A stretch of DNA of 64,000 bases, from NCBI GenBank assembly GCA_963731205.1, contig CAVSUJ010000002.1, positions 682,001 to 746,000 on the forward strand. The letters are read 5' to 3'. Below the pieces are notes generated by a model. The model worked only from the letters and a program-made list of their open reading frames with translations, was not told the origin of the DNA and did not search any database. Within the stretch, counting starts at the first letter, position 1. Each line of letters opens with the position of its first letter. Below, one piece after another: positions 25,991 to 35,901 of the stretch. The position numbers were made by a program, and so were the translations under genes. The stretch is from DATAZK01 sp963731205 (GTDB lineage: Bacteria > Actinomycetota > Actinomycetes > Frankiales > Frankiaceae).

Positions 25991-26565
25991 ACCCGGCTGC
26001 CGTTCGGTTGGCCGGCGCGGATGCGCGAGGTCAGCTGGTCGATGCCGATGACCGTCCCGCCGCTCTTGGGTGCGTCGCTGGTGGCCAGTTCGATCGCGAC
26101 GATCTCGGGGGCCGCCGAGCGGATGGCACCGTCGACCGCGTCCTCGAGCGTCGCCGCCGAGGACCCGCAACCGTCGCAACTCCCCAGCATTTCCAGGCGC
26201 ACCACGCCCTCGTCGGTCACGTCCAGCAGCCGGACGTCTCCGCCGTGGGAGCCGAGGTACGGGCGTACTTCATCGAGGGCTCGCTCCACCCGGTCCTCGA
26301 CCCCGTACGGATGCAGGCCGTGCACGAGCAGCAGGCTCGAGACCAGCTGGTCGCCGGCCATCGCCTCGAGCAGCTGGTCCGACAGCGCGCCGTTGTCGTA
26401 CGCCAGCTCCATCACGCGTTCCAGCCCCGCGCCGTACAGCTCGACGACGAGGCGTACCAGCTCTTCTGCGCGCTCGCGGGCCACCGGTCCTGCGGCGGCG
26501 CTCGCCTCCAGGAGGAGTTCGATGCGCTCGCCGCAGGACGCCGGGTCAAGGGCCGGTGTGCTCAC
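25987..26565 (-). CDS. NifU-like iron-sulfur scaffold domain protein
   Basis: 192-aa protein. The N-terminal half is helical; the C-terminal half is a NifU C-domain (VRPYLGSHGGDVRLLDV, then GSCDGCGSSAATLEDAVDGAI with the CxxC motif) that can hold a transient [4Fe-4S] cluster. GTG 26565 overlaps the hhyL stop (GTGA), so it is made right after the large subunit. A dedicated Fe-S loader for the small subunit is the simplest role. Confidence 0.9.
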   Translation of the reverse strand: MSTPALDPASCGERIELLLEASAAAGPVARERAEELVRLVVELYGAGLERVMELAYDNGALSDQLLEAMAGDQLVSSLLLVHGLHPYGVEDRVERALDEVRPYLGSHGGDVRLLDVTDEGVVRLEMLGSCDGCGSSAATLEDAVDGAIRSAAPEIVAIELATSDAPKSGGTVIGIDQLTSRIRAGQPNGSRV

Positions 26566-28358
26566 TCCTCTCCTGAGATCGCCGCCGTGGGCGAGTGCAC
26601 CTTCTTGAGTGTCTTGCCCTCCCCGAGGTACATGTGCACGCCGCACGGGAGGCAGGGATCGAAGCTGCGGACGGTCCGCATGATGTCGATGCCCTTGAAG
26701 TTCTCGCGCGAGTTCTCCTCGAAGAGCGGCTGGTCCTGCACCGCATCCTCATACGGGCCAGGGGTTCCGTAGATGTCGCGCGGGTTGGCGTTCCACGGCG
26801 TCGGCGGGTAGGGGTGGTAGTTCGCGATCTTCCCTTCGCGGATGACCATGTGGTGTGAGAGCACGCCGCGTACCGCTTCGGTGAAGCCGCAGCCGATGCC
26901 CTCGTCCGGCACCTCGAAGCTCTCCCACGTCTTCGTGCGGCCGGCCCGGATCTCGATGAGCGCCTGCTCGGCGAAGTGCAGGGCGGAGGCGGCCGCGTAG
27001 GCCTGGAAGTAGGTACGCGCCCGGTTGCGCTCGAGGGTGTTGCTCCACTGCGGGATCTTCCATTCGAAGGACACCGGACCCTTGGTCGCGGTCTTCGGCA
27101 GGTTGATCTGCACGCTGCTTCCGGTGGCCTTCACGTAGCCGATGTCGACCAGACCCGACAGCGCCGTCGACCAGAGCCGGGCGAGCGGGCCACCGCCGGT
27201 GTCGAGCGCGAGGTGGTCCTGGCCGTCCCACCACCGCGGTGACATGACCCAGCTGTACTTGTCGTCCAGGTCGCGCTTCTGCGGGCGCGGATTCGTGTGC
27301 TGGTTCCACGGGTGGCGCCGGTCGACCGGATTGCCGAGCGGGTCGTTGCGGACGAACATTTCCTGGTCGGCCCAGTCGTCGTAGTACGAGCTCCCGAGCA
27401 GGATCCGGATGCCGAGGTTGATGTCGACGAGGCTGTTGGTGACGAGCTTGCCGTCGACGACAACGCCTGGGGTGACGAACATCTTGCGTCCCCACCGCTC
27501 CATGTCGCGGTAGGAGAAGTTGCACACCTCCGGATCCTGGAAGGCGCCCCAGCATCCGAGAAGGGTGCGTCGCAGGCCCACCTTCTCGTAGCCCGGCAGC
27601 GCGTCGTAGAAGAAGTCGAAGAGGTCATCGTGCATGGGCACGACCTTCTTCATGAACTCGACGTAGCGCATGAGCCGTGACATGTAGTCGGTCATCAGCT
27701 GGATCGTCGCGACCGTCCCGGTGCCGCCCGGATAGAGCGTGGAGGGGTGCACGTGGCGCCCCTCCATCAGGCAGAACATCTCCCGCGTCCTGCGGCTGAC
27801 TTGCAGCGCCTCGCGGTAGAACTCGCCGGTGAACGGGTTCAGTGCCCGCATGATGTCGGCGATGTGCTTGTAACCATGCGCTGCTTCGCCGGCGCAGGGG
27901 GTGTTCTCGGCCTTGGCAAGCACGGCCGGGTTGGTCTCCTTGACCATCCGCTCGCAGTAGTCGACCCCGACCAGGTTCTCCTGGAAGATGTTGTGGTCGA
28001 ACATGTACTCGGCGGCCTCACCGAGGTTGACCACCCACTCGCCGAGGTGGGGCGGCTGCACCCCGTACGCCATGTTCTGCGCGTAACACGAGCAGGTGGC
28101 GTGGTTGTCACCGCAGATGCCGCAGATCCGGCTGGTGATGAAGTGGGCGTCGCGCGGGTCCTTGCCCTTCATGAAAAGGCTGTAGCCGCGGAAGATCGAT
28201 GAGGTGCTGTGGCATTCGGCGACGGTGTTGTTCGCGAAGTCGATCTTCGTGTAGATGCCCAGGCTGCCGACGATGCGGGTGATGGGATCCCAGGCCATCT
28301 CCACGAGCCCGCGGTCCTTGGCGCTGGGCTTGTCCGTCTTCGGCATGGTCGACGTCAT
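26562..28358 (-). CDS. hhyL: [NiFe]-hydrogenase large subunit, group 1h type
   Basis: 598-aa catalytic subunit that oxidises H2. The L1 motif is RICGICGDNHATCSC (Cys79, Cys82) and the L2 motif is DPCLPCGVH (Cys569, Cys572), supplying the four nickel ligands. The tail of 23 residues after His575 is the piece removed by the maturation protease. The start at 28358 gives MTSTMPKTD. Overall sequence and operon fit the high-affinity actinobacterial uptake enzyme that uses atmospheric H2, although affinity cannot be read from sequence. The frame is intact through its whole length. Confidence 0.95.
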   Translation of the reverse strand: MTSTMPKTDKPSAKDRGLVEMAWDPITRIVGSLGIYTKIDFANNTVAECHSTSSIFRGYSLFMKGKDPRDAHFITSRICGICGDNHATCSCYAQNMAYGVQPPHLGEWVVNLGEAAEYMFDHNIFQENLVGVDYCERMVKETNPAVLAKAENTPCAGEAAHGYKHIADIMRALNPFTGEFYREALQVSRRTREMFCLMEGRHVHPSTLYPGGTGTVATIQLMTDYMSRLMRYVEFMKKVVPMHDDLFDFFYDALPGYEKVGLRRTLLGCWGAFQDPEVCNFSYRDMERWGRKMFVTPGVVVDGKLVTNSLVDINLGIRILLGSSYYDDWADQEMFVRNDPLGNPVDRRHPWNQHTNPRPQKRDLDDKYSWVMSPRWWDGQDHLALDTGGGPLARLWSTALSGLVDIGYVKATGSSVQINLPKTATKGPVSFEWKIPQWSNTLERNRARTYFQAYAAASALHFAEQALIEIRAGRTKTWESFEVPDEGIGCGFTEAVRGVLSHHMVIREGKIANYHPYPPTPWNANPRDIYGTPGPYEDAVQDQPLFEENSRENFKGIDIMRTVRSFDPCLPCGVHMYLGEGKTLKKVHSPTAAISGEE

Positions 28359-28435
28359 TGGTGATCCGTCCTGGAAACGTTGAGTTTTGCGGATGTGGGG
28401 CAAGGCGCGCGTCGGCGCTCGGGTAGGAACCGGAT

Positions 28436-29492
28436 CTACCAGGTGCGCTGAGCGCCGCTGAGCAGCTGCCGGCCGGGCCGGCGCCACTTGGGTTCCTTGT
28501 TCAAGGTGTTGAGGGTTTGCGCGCGCAGCAGGCGGATCGTCTTGCCGTACGTGCCGACGACCGCGGTCGAGAACTTCCCGCCCGGCGGCTCATCCATGAA
28601 TGGCATGAACTTGTCGGGGAAGCCCGGCATGGTGCAGCCGATGCAGATACCGCCGACGTTGGGGCAGCCGCCGACCCCGTTGATCCACCCGCGTTTGGGC
28701 ACATTGCACTTGACCACCGGGCCCCAGCAGCCGAGCTTCACGATGCACTTCGGGGAGTCGTACGTCGGTCGCGAAATCACCCTGCTCGTAGTAGCCGGCG
28801 CGGTCACAACCCTCGTGCACCGTCTGGCCGAAAAGCCACGTCGGGCGCAGCTGATCGTCGAGCGGGATCATCGGCGCCTGGCCGGTGGCCTGATAGAGCA
28901 GGTACGTGATCGTCTCGGACAGGTTGTCGCCCTGCACCGGGCAGCCCGGCACGCAGACGATCGGAAGGCCGGCCTTGCTCTTCCAGTCCCAGCCGAGATA
29001 GTCCGGAACCCCCATGGCACCAGTGGGATTGCCTGCCATGGCGTGGATTCCGCCGTACGTGGCGCAGGTGCCGACCGCGAGAATGGCGAGGGCTTTGGGC
29101 GCGAGGCGGTCAAGCCACTCGCTCGTCGTCACCGGCTGGCCGGTCAGCGGATTGTTGCCGAACCCTGACCAGTAGCCCTCACCTGCGAGCGCCTCATTCG
29201 GTATCGAACCCTCGACGACGAGGACGAAGGGTTCCAGCTCGCCGCGGTCCGCCTTCCAGAACCACTCCAGGAAGTCGTCCGCGCCTCCCGCCGGGCCGCA
29301 CTCGAAGTCGATGAGCGGCCAGTGAACGGCGACTTTGGGGAGCCCCGGCAAGGCGCCGAGCGCGATCTCTTCGATGCTCGGCTGCGTCGCGCCGGTCAGC
29401 GCGACGGAGTCCCCGTCACAGCTCAGCCCGGCATTGATCCACAAGACGTGGACCAGGGTGTCCTCGGCCGCAATCGCCTCGGCGGATGGCAT
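28436..29492 (-). pseudogene. hhyS: [NiFe]-hydrogenase small subunit, group 1h type (frame broken)
   Basis: About 351-aa iron-sulfur subunit passing electrons from the NiFe site. It begins LVHVLWINAGLSCDGDS (with Asp in the proximal-cluster motif), then VGTCATYGGIHAM and VPGCPVQGDN. The frame breaks near 28766 after YYEQGDFAT, and the next frame continues TYDSPKCIVKLGCWGPVVKC and CPNVGGICIGCTMPGFPD, giving the medial and distal cluster Cys. One extra base explains the break. No Tat signal or C-terminal membrane anchor is seen, consistent with a cytoplasmic enzyme. SD GGGAGG precedes the ATG. Confidence 0.9.
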
Positions 29493-29581
29493 AAGGCGCC
29501 TCCCGGTCGGGGTCCGCGTTCTGGGGACCCCACCACGCCGTAGACGGCCGACGTTGCCGGTCTGTGCGACGCAAGGCTTGT

Positions 29582-29609
29582 CTTAGACCCGCGGGGAAGG
29601 GAGTGTCAA
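29582..29609 (-). promoter_or_regulatory. Predicted promoter of the hydrogenase structural operon
   Basis: On the minus strand a consensus -35 TTGACA (29609-29604) is followed by a 16-base spacer and TCTAAG (29587-29582), about 90 bases before the hhyS ATG. The leader then contains an inverted repeat GGGGTCC-N9-GGACCCC (29509-29531). This is the only good promoter-like element between hhyS and the divergent hypF. The weak -10 lowers confidence. Confidence 0.45.
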
Positions 29610-29634
29610 GGAAAGTAGGCATACCGCCAGAAAG

Positions 29635-31893
29635 TTGACAGCAGAAAGCGGCCGCGGGATTACCACCATTCGCACCCGGGTAATTGTCACCGGGCTCGTC
29701 CAGGGCGTCGGCTTCCGGCCGTTCGTCTGGCGTGAGGCGGTCTCGCGCGGCCTTTCCGGCTTTGTCGGGAATGACGCTGATGGCGTCGTGCTCGAGGTCG
29801 AAGGCGATGATGTCGCCGTATCCGCGCTGGTCACGGCGCTGTCGTCGCCACCGCCGCTGGCTCGCGTCGATGGCGTCTCGTGTACTCCGATGCCTGTCGT
29901 CGGGGAGAGCGCATTCGTCATTCGCGAGAGCGATCTGGGCGGAGCCCGGCGCGCTCTGGTGTCACCGGATACGGCGACGTGTGCCGATTGTTTACGCGAG
30001 TTGCACGACCCCGGCGACCGTCGCTACTTGCATCCGTTCGTTAACTGCACGTCATGCGGGCCGCGCTTCACCATTGTCGAATCGGTCCCGTACGACCGTT
30101 CGCGCACCACCATGGCTGCGTTTCCGATGTGCGCTGCGTGCGCGGCCGAGTACGCCGATCCCTCCGACCGGCGCTTCCACGCCGAGCCCGTCGCGTGCCC
30201 GTCGTGCGGGCCACGGCTCTCGCTTGTTGGTTTCGCCGGCGACCCCATCGCGGGGGCCGTCGCCTTGCTGCGCGCCGGGTCGGTCTTGGCGGTCAAGGGG
30301 CTCGGTGGGTACCACCTGGCAGTCGACGCGTGCTCTGAGTCGGCTGTTGCTCGGTTGCGCGCCCGCAAGCATCGCGAGGACCGGCCGTTCGCGTTGATGG
30401 TCGCGACTGTTGCTCAGGCGACGTGAGCTCTGCGAGATCTCCGGCCTCGAACTCGAACTGCTCACGTCACCGGCGCGGCCGATCGTGATTCTTCCGCGGA
30501 GGAATCCCTCGCCCGTCGCCGATTCGGTGGCGCCAGGTAATCCGACCCTCGGGGTGATGCTCGCCTACACGCCCCTGCATCACCTCTTGCTCGAAGCGTT
30601 CGGCGGCCCGCTCGTCATGACGTCCGGCAACGTCTCCGACGAGCCCATCGCCTTTCTTGATGACGACGCCTCGCGCCGGCTCGCCTCGATCGCCGACGGG
30701 TTCCTGGTTCACGACCGCGCCATCCGCACCCGCGTCGACGACTCCGTGGTGAAGGTCGCCGGCGATCGCGTCATCCCGATCCGCCGCTCGCGGGGCTACG
30801 TCCCCTCGCCGATCTCCCTGCCCGTCGAAACCTCCGAGGTCGTGCTCGGGATGGGCGCCGGCCTGAAGAACACGTTCTGCATCGCGCGCGGCCGTCACGC
30901 GTTCGTCTCCCACCACATCGGCGACCTCGAGAACTACGAGACGTTCCAGTCCTACGTCGACGGAATTGCTCATTTCATTGACCTTTTGGATGTCGACGCC
31001 GACCGTCATCGCCCACGACCTGCATCCCGACTACCCCTCGACCGTCTACGCCGCCGAGCTCGCTGAGCGGTACGGAGCGCGCCTCGTCGGGGTGCAGCAC
31101 CACCACGCCCACATCGCCTCGTGCCTCGTCGACAACGGCGTCACCGGGCCAGTGATCGGAGTCGCCTTCGACGGCCTGGGCCTCGGGTGCGACCAGCACG
31201 CCTGGGGCGGCGAATTCCTCATCGCCGACTTGGACTCCTTTGAACGCGCCGCCCACTTCGCCGAGGTCCCCATGCCCGGCGCCGACGCCGCCGTCCGCTC
31301 CCCCTGGCGCATGGCTGTGTCTCACCTGGACGCCGCCTACGCCGGCGCCATCCCACCCGAGCTCGCCGTCGTCCAACGCCACGCCGCCCACTGGGACGCT
31401 GTGCTGTCCGTGTCCCGCTCCGACCTTGCGCCCCTGACGTCCTCCGCCGGCCGCCTGTTCGACGCCGTGTCATCTTTGCTGGGAATCCGCGACGAAGTCA
31501 CCTACGAAGGCCAAGCCGCCATCGAACTCGAATACGCCGCCGACCCCACCGAGCCCGGCTCCTACCCCGTGCCGTTCGTCGACGGCCAACTCCAAGTCAG
31601 CGGCCTCGTCCGAGCCCTCGCCGACGACCTCCTCAACGGGGCGCCGGTCCCGACGCTCGCCGCCCGCTTCCACAACTCCCTAGCCGCCGCCGTCCTCACC
31701 GTCTGCGAAGTCGCTCCGCGCCGCGCACGGCCTGTCGACGGTCGCCCTCTCCGGAGGCGTCTTCCAGAACTCGCTGCTGCTGACCCGCTGCCTGGACCGC
31801 CTCGAACCCGCCGGCTTCACCGTCCTCACCCACCGCCAAGTCCCACCGAACGACGGTGGCATCAGCCTGGGCCAGACGGCCTACCATCCCTAA
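29635..31893 (+). pseudogene. hypF: HypF carbamoyltransferase (three frame breaks)
   Basis: HypF makes carbamoyl-AMP and loads HypE for CN ligand synthesis. Domains in order: acylphosphatase (VQGVGFRPFVWREA), zinc fingers (CADC, CTSC, CAAC, CPSC pairs), YrdC-like (LRAGSVLAVKGLGGYHLA, then PLHHLLLEAFGGPLVMTSGN) and the Kae1-like carbamoyltransferase (HHHAHIASCLVDNG, ending ALSGGVFQNSLLL and NDGGISLGQ). The frame shifts by +1 at 30421, near 30992-31001 and at 31707-31710. Removing three bases yields about 751 aa, the normal length. The TTG start is uncertain. Divergent from the structural operon. Confidence 0.88.
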
Positions 31894-31931
31894 AGCAACT
31901 AGGTGCTTCCCGCTGCGAGAACTGAGGCCCA

Positions 31932-32849
31932 GTGGAGAACGATGAGCTCGACGATGACTTGCGTCGAAGCGCGATCGAATGGCTCAAAGCGAGAACCAAC
32001 GACGGCCTTGGCTTCATCTCGAGTCAGGAACTGCTCGACTTCACCTTTCGCGGCCAGCCTTTCCGACTAATGGATCCACAGCGAGGCATCCGCAAGCCCG
32101 CGATGCTGTCGGCGGCATTATCGATTCGGACCGTATATCGGGGCGACGGGCGGGAACGTCCGTATGAAGACGGGCTCGGCTCGGACGGATTGCTTCGCTA
32201 TAAGTGGCGCGGCGACGACGCAGACCATCCCGAAAATCGGGCTTTGCGAGCCGCGGCAGCGCGACAGTTGCCGTTGATCTGGTTTTTTGGGGTTGGCCCA
32301 GGCGTCTATCAAGCCATCGCGCCAGTCTGGCTGCTGTGGGAAGAGCCTTCTCAACAACAGTTCGTCATCGACCCCGACGTCGCGCGGGGACTGGTTACGC
32401 GCGGCAGCCGTCTCGAGGAGAACCTGCGCCGGTACATCACGCGTGAGACTCGACAACGCCTCCATCAACCAGTTTTCCGTGCGACGGTGCTCCGGGCCTA
32501 CAAAGTGCGCTGCGCCGTGTGCTCACTGCGACATTCCGAACTGCTTGATGCCGCACACATCGTGCCTGACCGCGACGAGGCCGGGATCGCTTCCGTCCGC
32601 AACGGGCTCGCTATGTGCAAGATCCACCACGCCGCTTACGACAATCAGATCCTCGGTGTGCGGCCAGACCTGGTGGTCGAGATCAGGTCAGACCTGCTGG
32701 ACGAGATAGATGGCCCGATGCTCAAATATGGACTCCAAGGCCGACACGGGCAGCGCCTGATGTCAATACCCGCGGCCCGGGCTGAACGACCGGATCCCAG
32801 CCTCCTCGAGGTCAGCTACCTCGGCTTCCTGGCTCACCGCCGCGACTGA
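31932..32849 (+). CDS. HNH endonuclease, restriction-like
   Basis: 305-aa protein. The C-terminal HNH_2-type domain (about residues 195-245) contains CAVCSLRHSELLDAAHIVPD and NGLAMCKIHHAAYDNQILGV, with both zinc-binding CxxC-like pairs and catalytic His. The N-terminal 180 residues form an unrecognised domain that is probably DNA-targeting, as in small restriction enzymes of this family. GTG start. No methyltransferase partner is found near it, so it may be a modification-dependent nuclease or part of a dispersed defence island. Confidence 0.85.
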   Translation: MENDELDDDLRRSAIEWLKARTNDGLGFISSQELLDFTFRGQPFRLMDPQRGIRKPAMLSAALSIRTVYRGDGRERPYEDGLGSDGLLRYKWRGDDADHPENRALRAAAARQLPLIWFFGVGPGVYQAIAPVWLLWEEPSQQQFVIDPDVARGLVTRGSRLEENLRRYITRETRQRLHQPVFRATVLRAYKVRCAVCSLRHSELLDAAHIVPDRDEAGIASVRNGLAMCKIHHAAYDNQILGVRPDLVVEIRSDLLDEIDGPMLKYGLQGRHGQRLMSIPAARAERPDPSLLEVSYLGFLAHRRD

Positions 32850-33025
32850 CCGTCGAGACAGTTACGAGCTGCACTCGGGTCGTGGGGCCACCCAAGCCCG
32901 TTTCTGTCGCTACCCATAGGGTCACACCCGTAGGATCGCTGTCTCGGCAGGCAATTTGGCCCCGAAACGCTGTGGGTGCGCCCAAGTCGATGACATTCGA
33001 GTTTCGACCACTGCGGCGAGGCTGA

Positions 33026-33907
33026 CTAACCGAGCCAGATCTCTGAGCATCGGGCGACGTCGAAAACCGTAGCGATTCCAGTGGCATTCAAAACTCTCGG
33101 ACGGCAGCGCAGCCATGAGTCAAGCCGCTTCCGGGTTATCACGTAGACAGTCCCATCGGCCGGTTGTGCCTTCACCGTGAAGCCCTTGTGAGCACCCATG
33201 ACTGCGATCACGCCGACGACCGGAACATGGAGACCGGTGTTTCGGCTGAGAATACGAGCTGCGCGCGCGGCCTCGTGGCGGCTATTGCGCACGTACGACT
33301 GCCTGTACCCGTTGACCAGGAACGTCTCGCCTCCCACCCAGACATTAGCGTCAGGATGATGTTTGGCGTTGATCGTGTAGACGCCCCCTGGGCCGATGGC
33401 GACGTGGTCGATATCGCTTCCGTTGACCCCCACTTCGATGGAGTGCAACGTGTGCCAGTCTGCTGGCAGTCGGGCCAGGCGAGCCGCGACGGCTTCCTCG
33501 CCTTTACGTCCAATTCGCCAGCTGCGTTCTTCGGTGCGGACGTCAAACAGTCGCGCTAGCCGAGAGCAAATGGGCGCTGCGCTGCGGGCGGCACGCTCCG
33601 CTTCTGCCGCTCGCTTACCAGGACGATTCAATGCCAGATCGCCTGCTAGAGACGGGGTAGCTCTAAGGCTGGGCTGCCCCTGCCCCTGCCCCTGCTCCGG
33701 CAAAGGCGAACGTTCCCCAAGCGCCACGGGCGGTCGCGGGATCAGCCGCGAAACTGCCGCAGAAAACTCAGCCGCCAATTCTGGATTCTCGAGGTGCATC
33801 GATTGCGTGGCCCGATCGACCCAACCGACTTGATTACCGTCTATGGTCTTGAAATACACTCTGTCATGGCCGTACCGCTTCCACGGGTGGGCACGCAATT
33901 CCGTCAC
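33026..33907 (-). CDS. NERD-domain protein
   Basis: 293-aa protein. The C-terminal half is a NERD nuclease-related domain: GRKGEEAVAARLARLPADW, HSIEVGVNGSDIDHVAIGPG and VYTINAKHHPDANVWVGG carry the Glu, Asp and Lys-containing sites of the PD-(D/E)xK-like fold. The N-terminal part has a short beta domain (WKRYGHDRVYFKTIDGNQVG) and a linker with a (GQ)n run coded by four 6-base repeats near 33676. It is divergent from the small gene at 34071 and convergent with the HNH gene; two nuclease-like genes next to each other may reflect a small defence cluster. Confidence 0.83.
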   Translation of the reverse strand: MTELRAHPWKRYGHDRVYFKTIDGNQVGWVDRATQSMHLENPELAAEFSAAVSRLIPRPPVALGERSPLPEQGQGQGQPSLRATPSLAGDLALNRPGKRAAEAERAARSAAPICSRLARLFDVRTEERSWRIGRKGEEAVAARLARLPADWHTLHSIEVGVNGSDIDHVAIGPGGVYTINAKHHPDANVWVGGETFLVNGYRQSYVRNSRHEAARAARILSRNTGLHVPVVGVIAVMGAHKGFTVKAQPADGTVYVITRKRLDSWLRCRPRVLNATGIATVFDVARCSEIWLG

Positions 33908-34070
33908 GCTTCAGATATCGGAGTCGCGCGCGCCGCGATCCATCGGCCATTTGGGCGTTCGGAGGAGGCTCCCAGGCGAGGGTAACCAGCGTGCTCAGCC
34001 CGGATTGTCGTGGCTCGGCAATACGCTCACCGCCCCGAACGGCCAGACATCCGGGAGCGTGTGCAGAGTT

Positions 34071-34406
34071 ATGACCGACGAACGACCGAGGCAGTTGTCA
34101 CTGTTCAGCGACAGCGTCGTGCGCAAGAAGGCGCGCACGTTGCCCATCGAGCTGCCGCAACAGATGGCGCTGGCCGCGGTCACGGAGTTCTTTCACGCCG
34201 ACAAGCCCTCGAGCGACCAGACAGAGGCGCGGGTACGCGAGCTGCTGGCCGGCCTCACGCCGCGCCAGCTGCGCGAGACGGCGATCGGGGCGGCGTGGAT
34301 GGCGGCCGTGCACCTGCGCCACATCGACCGTTTCGACCTCGGAGCAGGAGCCGAGATGCTTCAAGAACTCGGACTCATCCTGGCGGAATCCGAGGAGCCG
34401 CCATGA
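34071..34406 (+). CDS. Small hypothetical protein
   Basis: 111-aa acidic helical protein. It starts MTDERPRQLSLFSD, a pattern seen in small actinobacterial proteins of unknown function. No Cys, signal peptide or domain is recognised. It could also start at the GTG 12 bases upstream. Its 3' end overlaps the convergent double-SIS gene by 32 bases. Confidence 0.6.
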   Translation: MTDERPRQLSLFSDSVVRKKARTLPIELPQQMALAAVTEFFHADKPSSDQTEARVRELLAGLTPRQLRETAIGAAWMAAVHLRHIDRFDLGAGAEMLQELGLILAESEEPP

Positions 34407-35554
34407 GTTCAACCGTCGCCTCCCAGAGCACGTGGTAGAGCGTCGTCTGGATCTCCTGCACGCGATGGACCGACGACGACGGCACGGCGAACAGATGGTC
34501 CAACGAAGCGAGCTCCGCCATCGGGCCACCGCCGTAGCCCGACAGCCCCACGGTCACCATCCCCATGCGGGCAGCTTCCTCGATGCCGGCGAGAACATTG
34601 GCCGAGCCACCCGACGTCGAGATGCCCAGCGCAATGTCGCCAGGACGGGCAAAAGCCCTGAGCTGACGGGCGAATATGACGTCGAAGCCGACGTCGTTGG
34701 ACAGCGCCGTGAGGACGGCGACATCGTCGGCGAGGCACAACGCGGGCAGCGGCACCGCGGGCGGCAAGGGGTTCATGAACGCGTGCACGACGGCCGCCGC
34801 GTCGGTGCTGCTGCCACCGTTGCCGAACGCGTACAAGGTCCCGCCGGCGGCGAAGGCGGCTGCGAGCTCACCAGCACACTCCGCCAAAGCGTCGCGCTGC
34901 GCGGCGCCCACCTCGCGTCGCAGCTCAACGATCTCCGCCACCTTCTGACGCGCCGACTCGGCAGCCGCCTCCAGCACCGACGACGCGGAGGATCCACCGC
35001 CATACAGGAACGGGTACAGCTGCTCGACCCCCGACGCCGGCCCAGCCGAAGCCGACTCGGGCGAGTCGAAGAAGACGTGCACGAGCTCCCACAGCAGGTG
35101 GTACGCGGTGACGTGCCCCTCCTTGACCACGAAAGGATCGGGCGACGCGATCGTCAGGCAATGGTCGGCCTCGCACTCGCCGCCCGACCCCGCCAGCGCC
35201 ACGGTCAGCAACCCGGCCTCACGAGCGGCGCGCAGCCCAGCCGCGACGCGCTCAGAGCCCACACCAGCAAACCCGAGAACGATGTCCGACGGCCGCCCGA
35301 GCACCCGCACCCCATGCGCGAAATCGCCCGTCAACGCAAGCGCCGGCAAAGACCGCTTCCCCACCGTCACCGGGTGCACGAACTCCACGGCGACGTGCGC
35401 GGCGTCCGTAGCCCCAACACCGGAACCGAACACCAGCAGCCGGCCGCCCGCCGAAAACCGCGCCGCCATGTCACGGCACGCCAAGGCAAGCGCCTCCGCC
35501 GACTCACCCAGCCCGAGCAAGCGGCGCCACCCGACGCTCGAAGGCCGCCTTCAC
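34375..35554 (-). pseudogene. Double SIS-domain sugar-phosphate isomerase-like protein (frame broken at 5' end)
   Basis: About 392-aa protein with two tandem GmhA-like SIS domains. The first (GGRLLVFGSGVGATDAAHVA, LGFAGVGSE) is degenerate; the second (GGTLYAFGNGGSSTDAAAV, GISTSGGSANVLAGIEEA) is closer to phosphoheptose isomerase. The readable frame starts at TTG 35520, but GTG 35554 followed by VKAAFERRVAP joins it if one base near 35521-35524 is removed, giving a better N-terminus. SIS proteins of this type occur close to hydrogenase genes in some actinobacteria, and this one lies 3.7 kb from hypF. Its substrate is unknown. Confidence 0.78.
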
Positions 35555-35695
35555 GCGAGGTAGTAAACGCCCCTTCGCCCGTTACGCGCGCGTTCACTAC
35601 GCACTCAATACCGCGGAAATGCGCCGACCGGGTGAACCATGGGCTTCGCTCGCGTGCCGATGAAGAGAGCCGAGAGCCGAACCCGAGGAGCAGCC

Positions 35696-35893
35696 GTGCC
35701 CGACGAACGCATCGCTTGCGACCGTTGCGGCTCGGTGGACGTCGAGGTCAGCGAGCGACCCGTACCCGAGCAGCCGACCGGCGCGTGGCCCTATGTCGAC
35801 CGCGCGGTGCTGAGCTGCCGGCGCTGCCAGCACCACTGGATCCGGGTGGAAGTCGTCCGCCCGCAGGTGAGCGCAGGCCGGCCCCGGGCCTAG
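35696..35893 (+). CDS. Small zinc-ribbon protein
   Basis: 65-aa protein with CDRCGSVDVEV and CRRCQHHW, a four-Cys zinc ribbon. The GTG at 35696 is chosen because GAGGAG lies 5 bases before it; an ATG at 35639 is possible but has no ribosome site. The function is unknown; similar ribbons bind nucleic acid or proteins. It is convergent with gadB. Confidence 0.65.
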   Translation: MPDERIACDRCGSVDVEVSERPVPEQPTGAWPYVDRAVLSCRRCQHHWIRVEVVRPQVSAGRPRA

Positions 35894-35901
35894 CCCGCGA
35901 A

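Noticed and set aside
29509..29531. Inverted repeat in the hhyS leader as a riboswitch
   Set aside because: A 7-bp stem with a 9-base loop and no conserved aptamer features is not enough to call a riboswitch.
29635..31925. hypF as three separate genes
   Set aside because: Each piece is only a fragment of one HypF and they follow in order; a single frame-broken gene explains all of it.
33671..33700. Tandem CTGCCC repeats
   Set aside because: They code a Gly-Gln run in the NERD protein linker; too short to be an independent repeat element.
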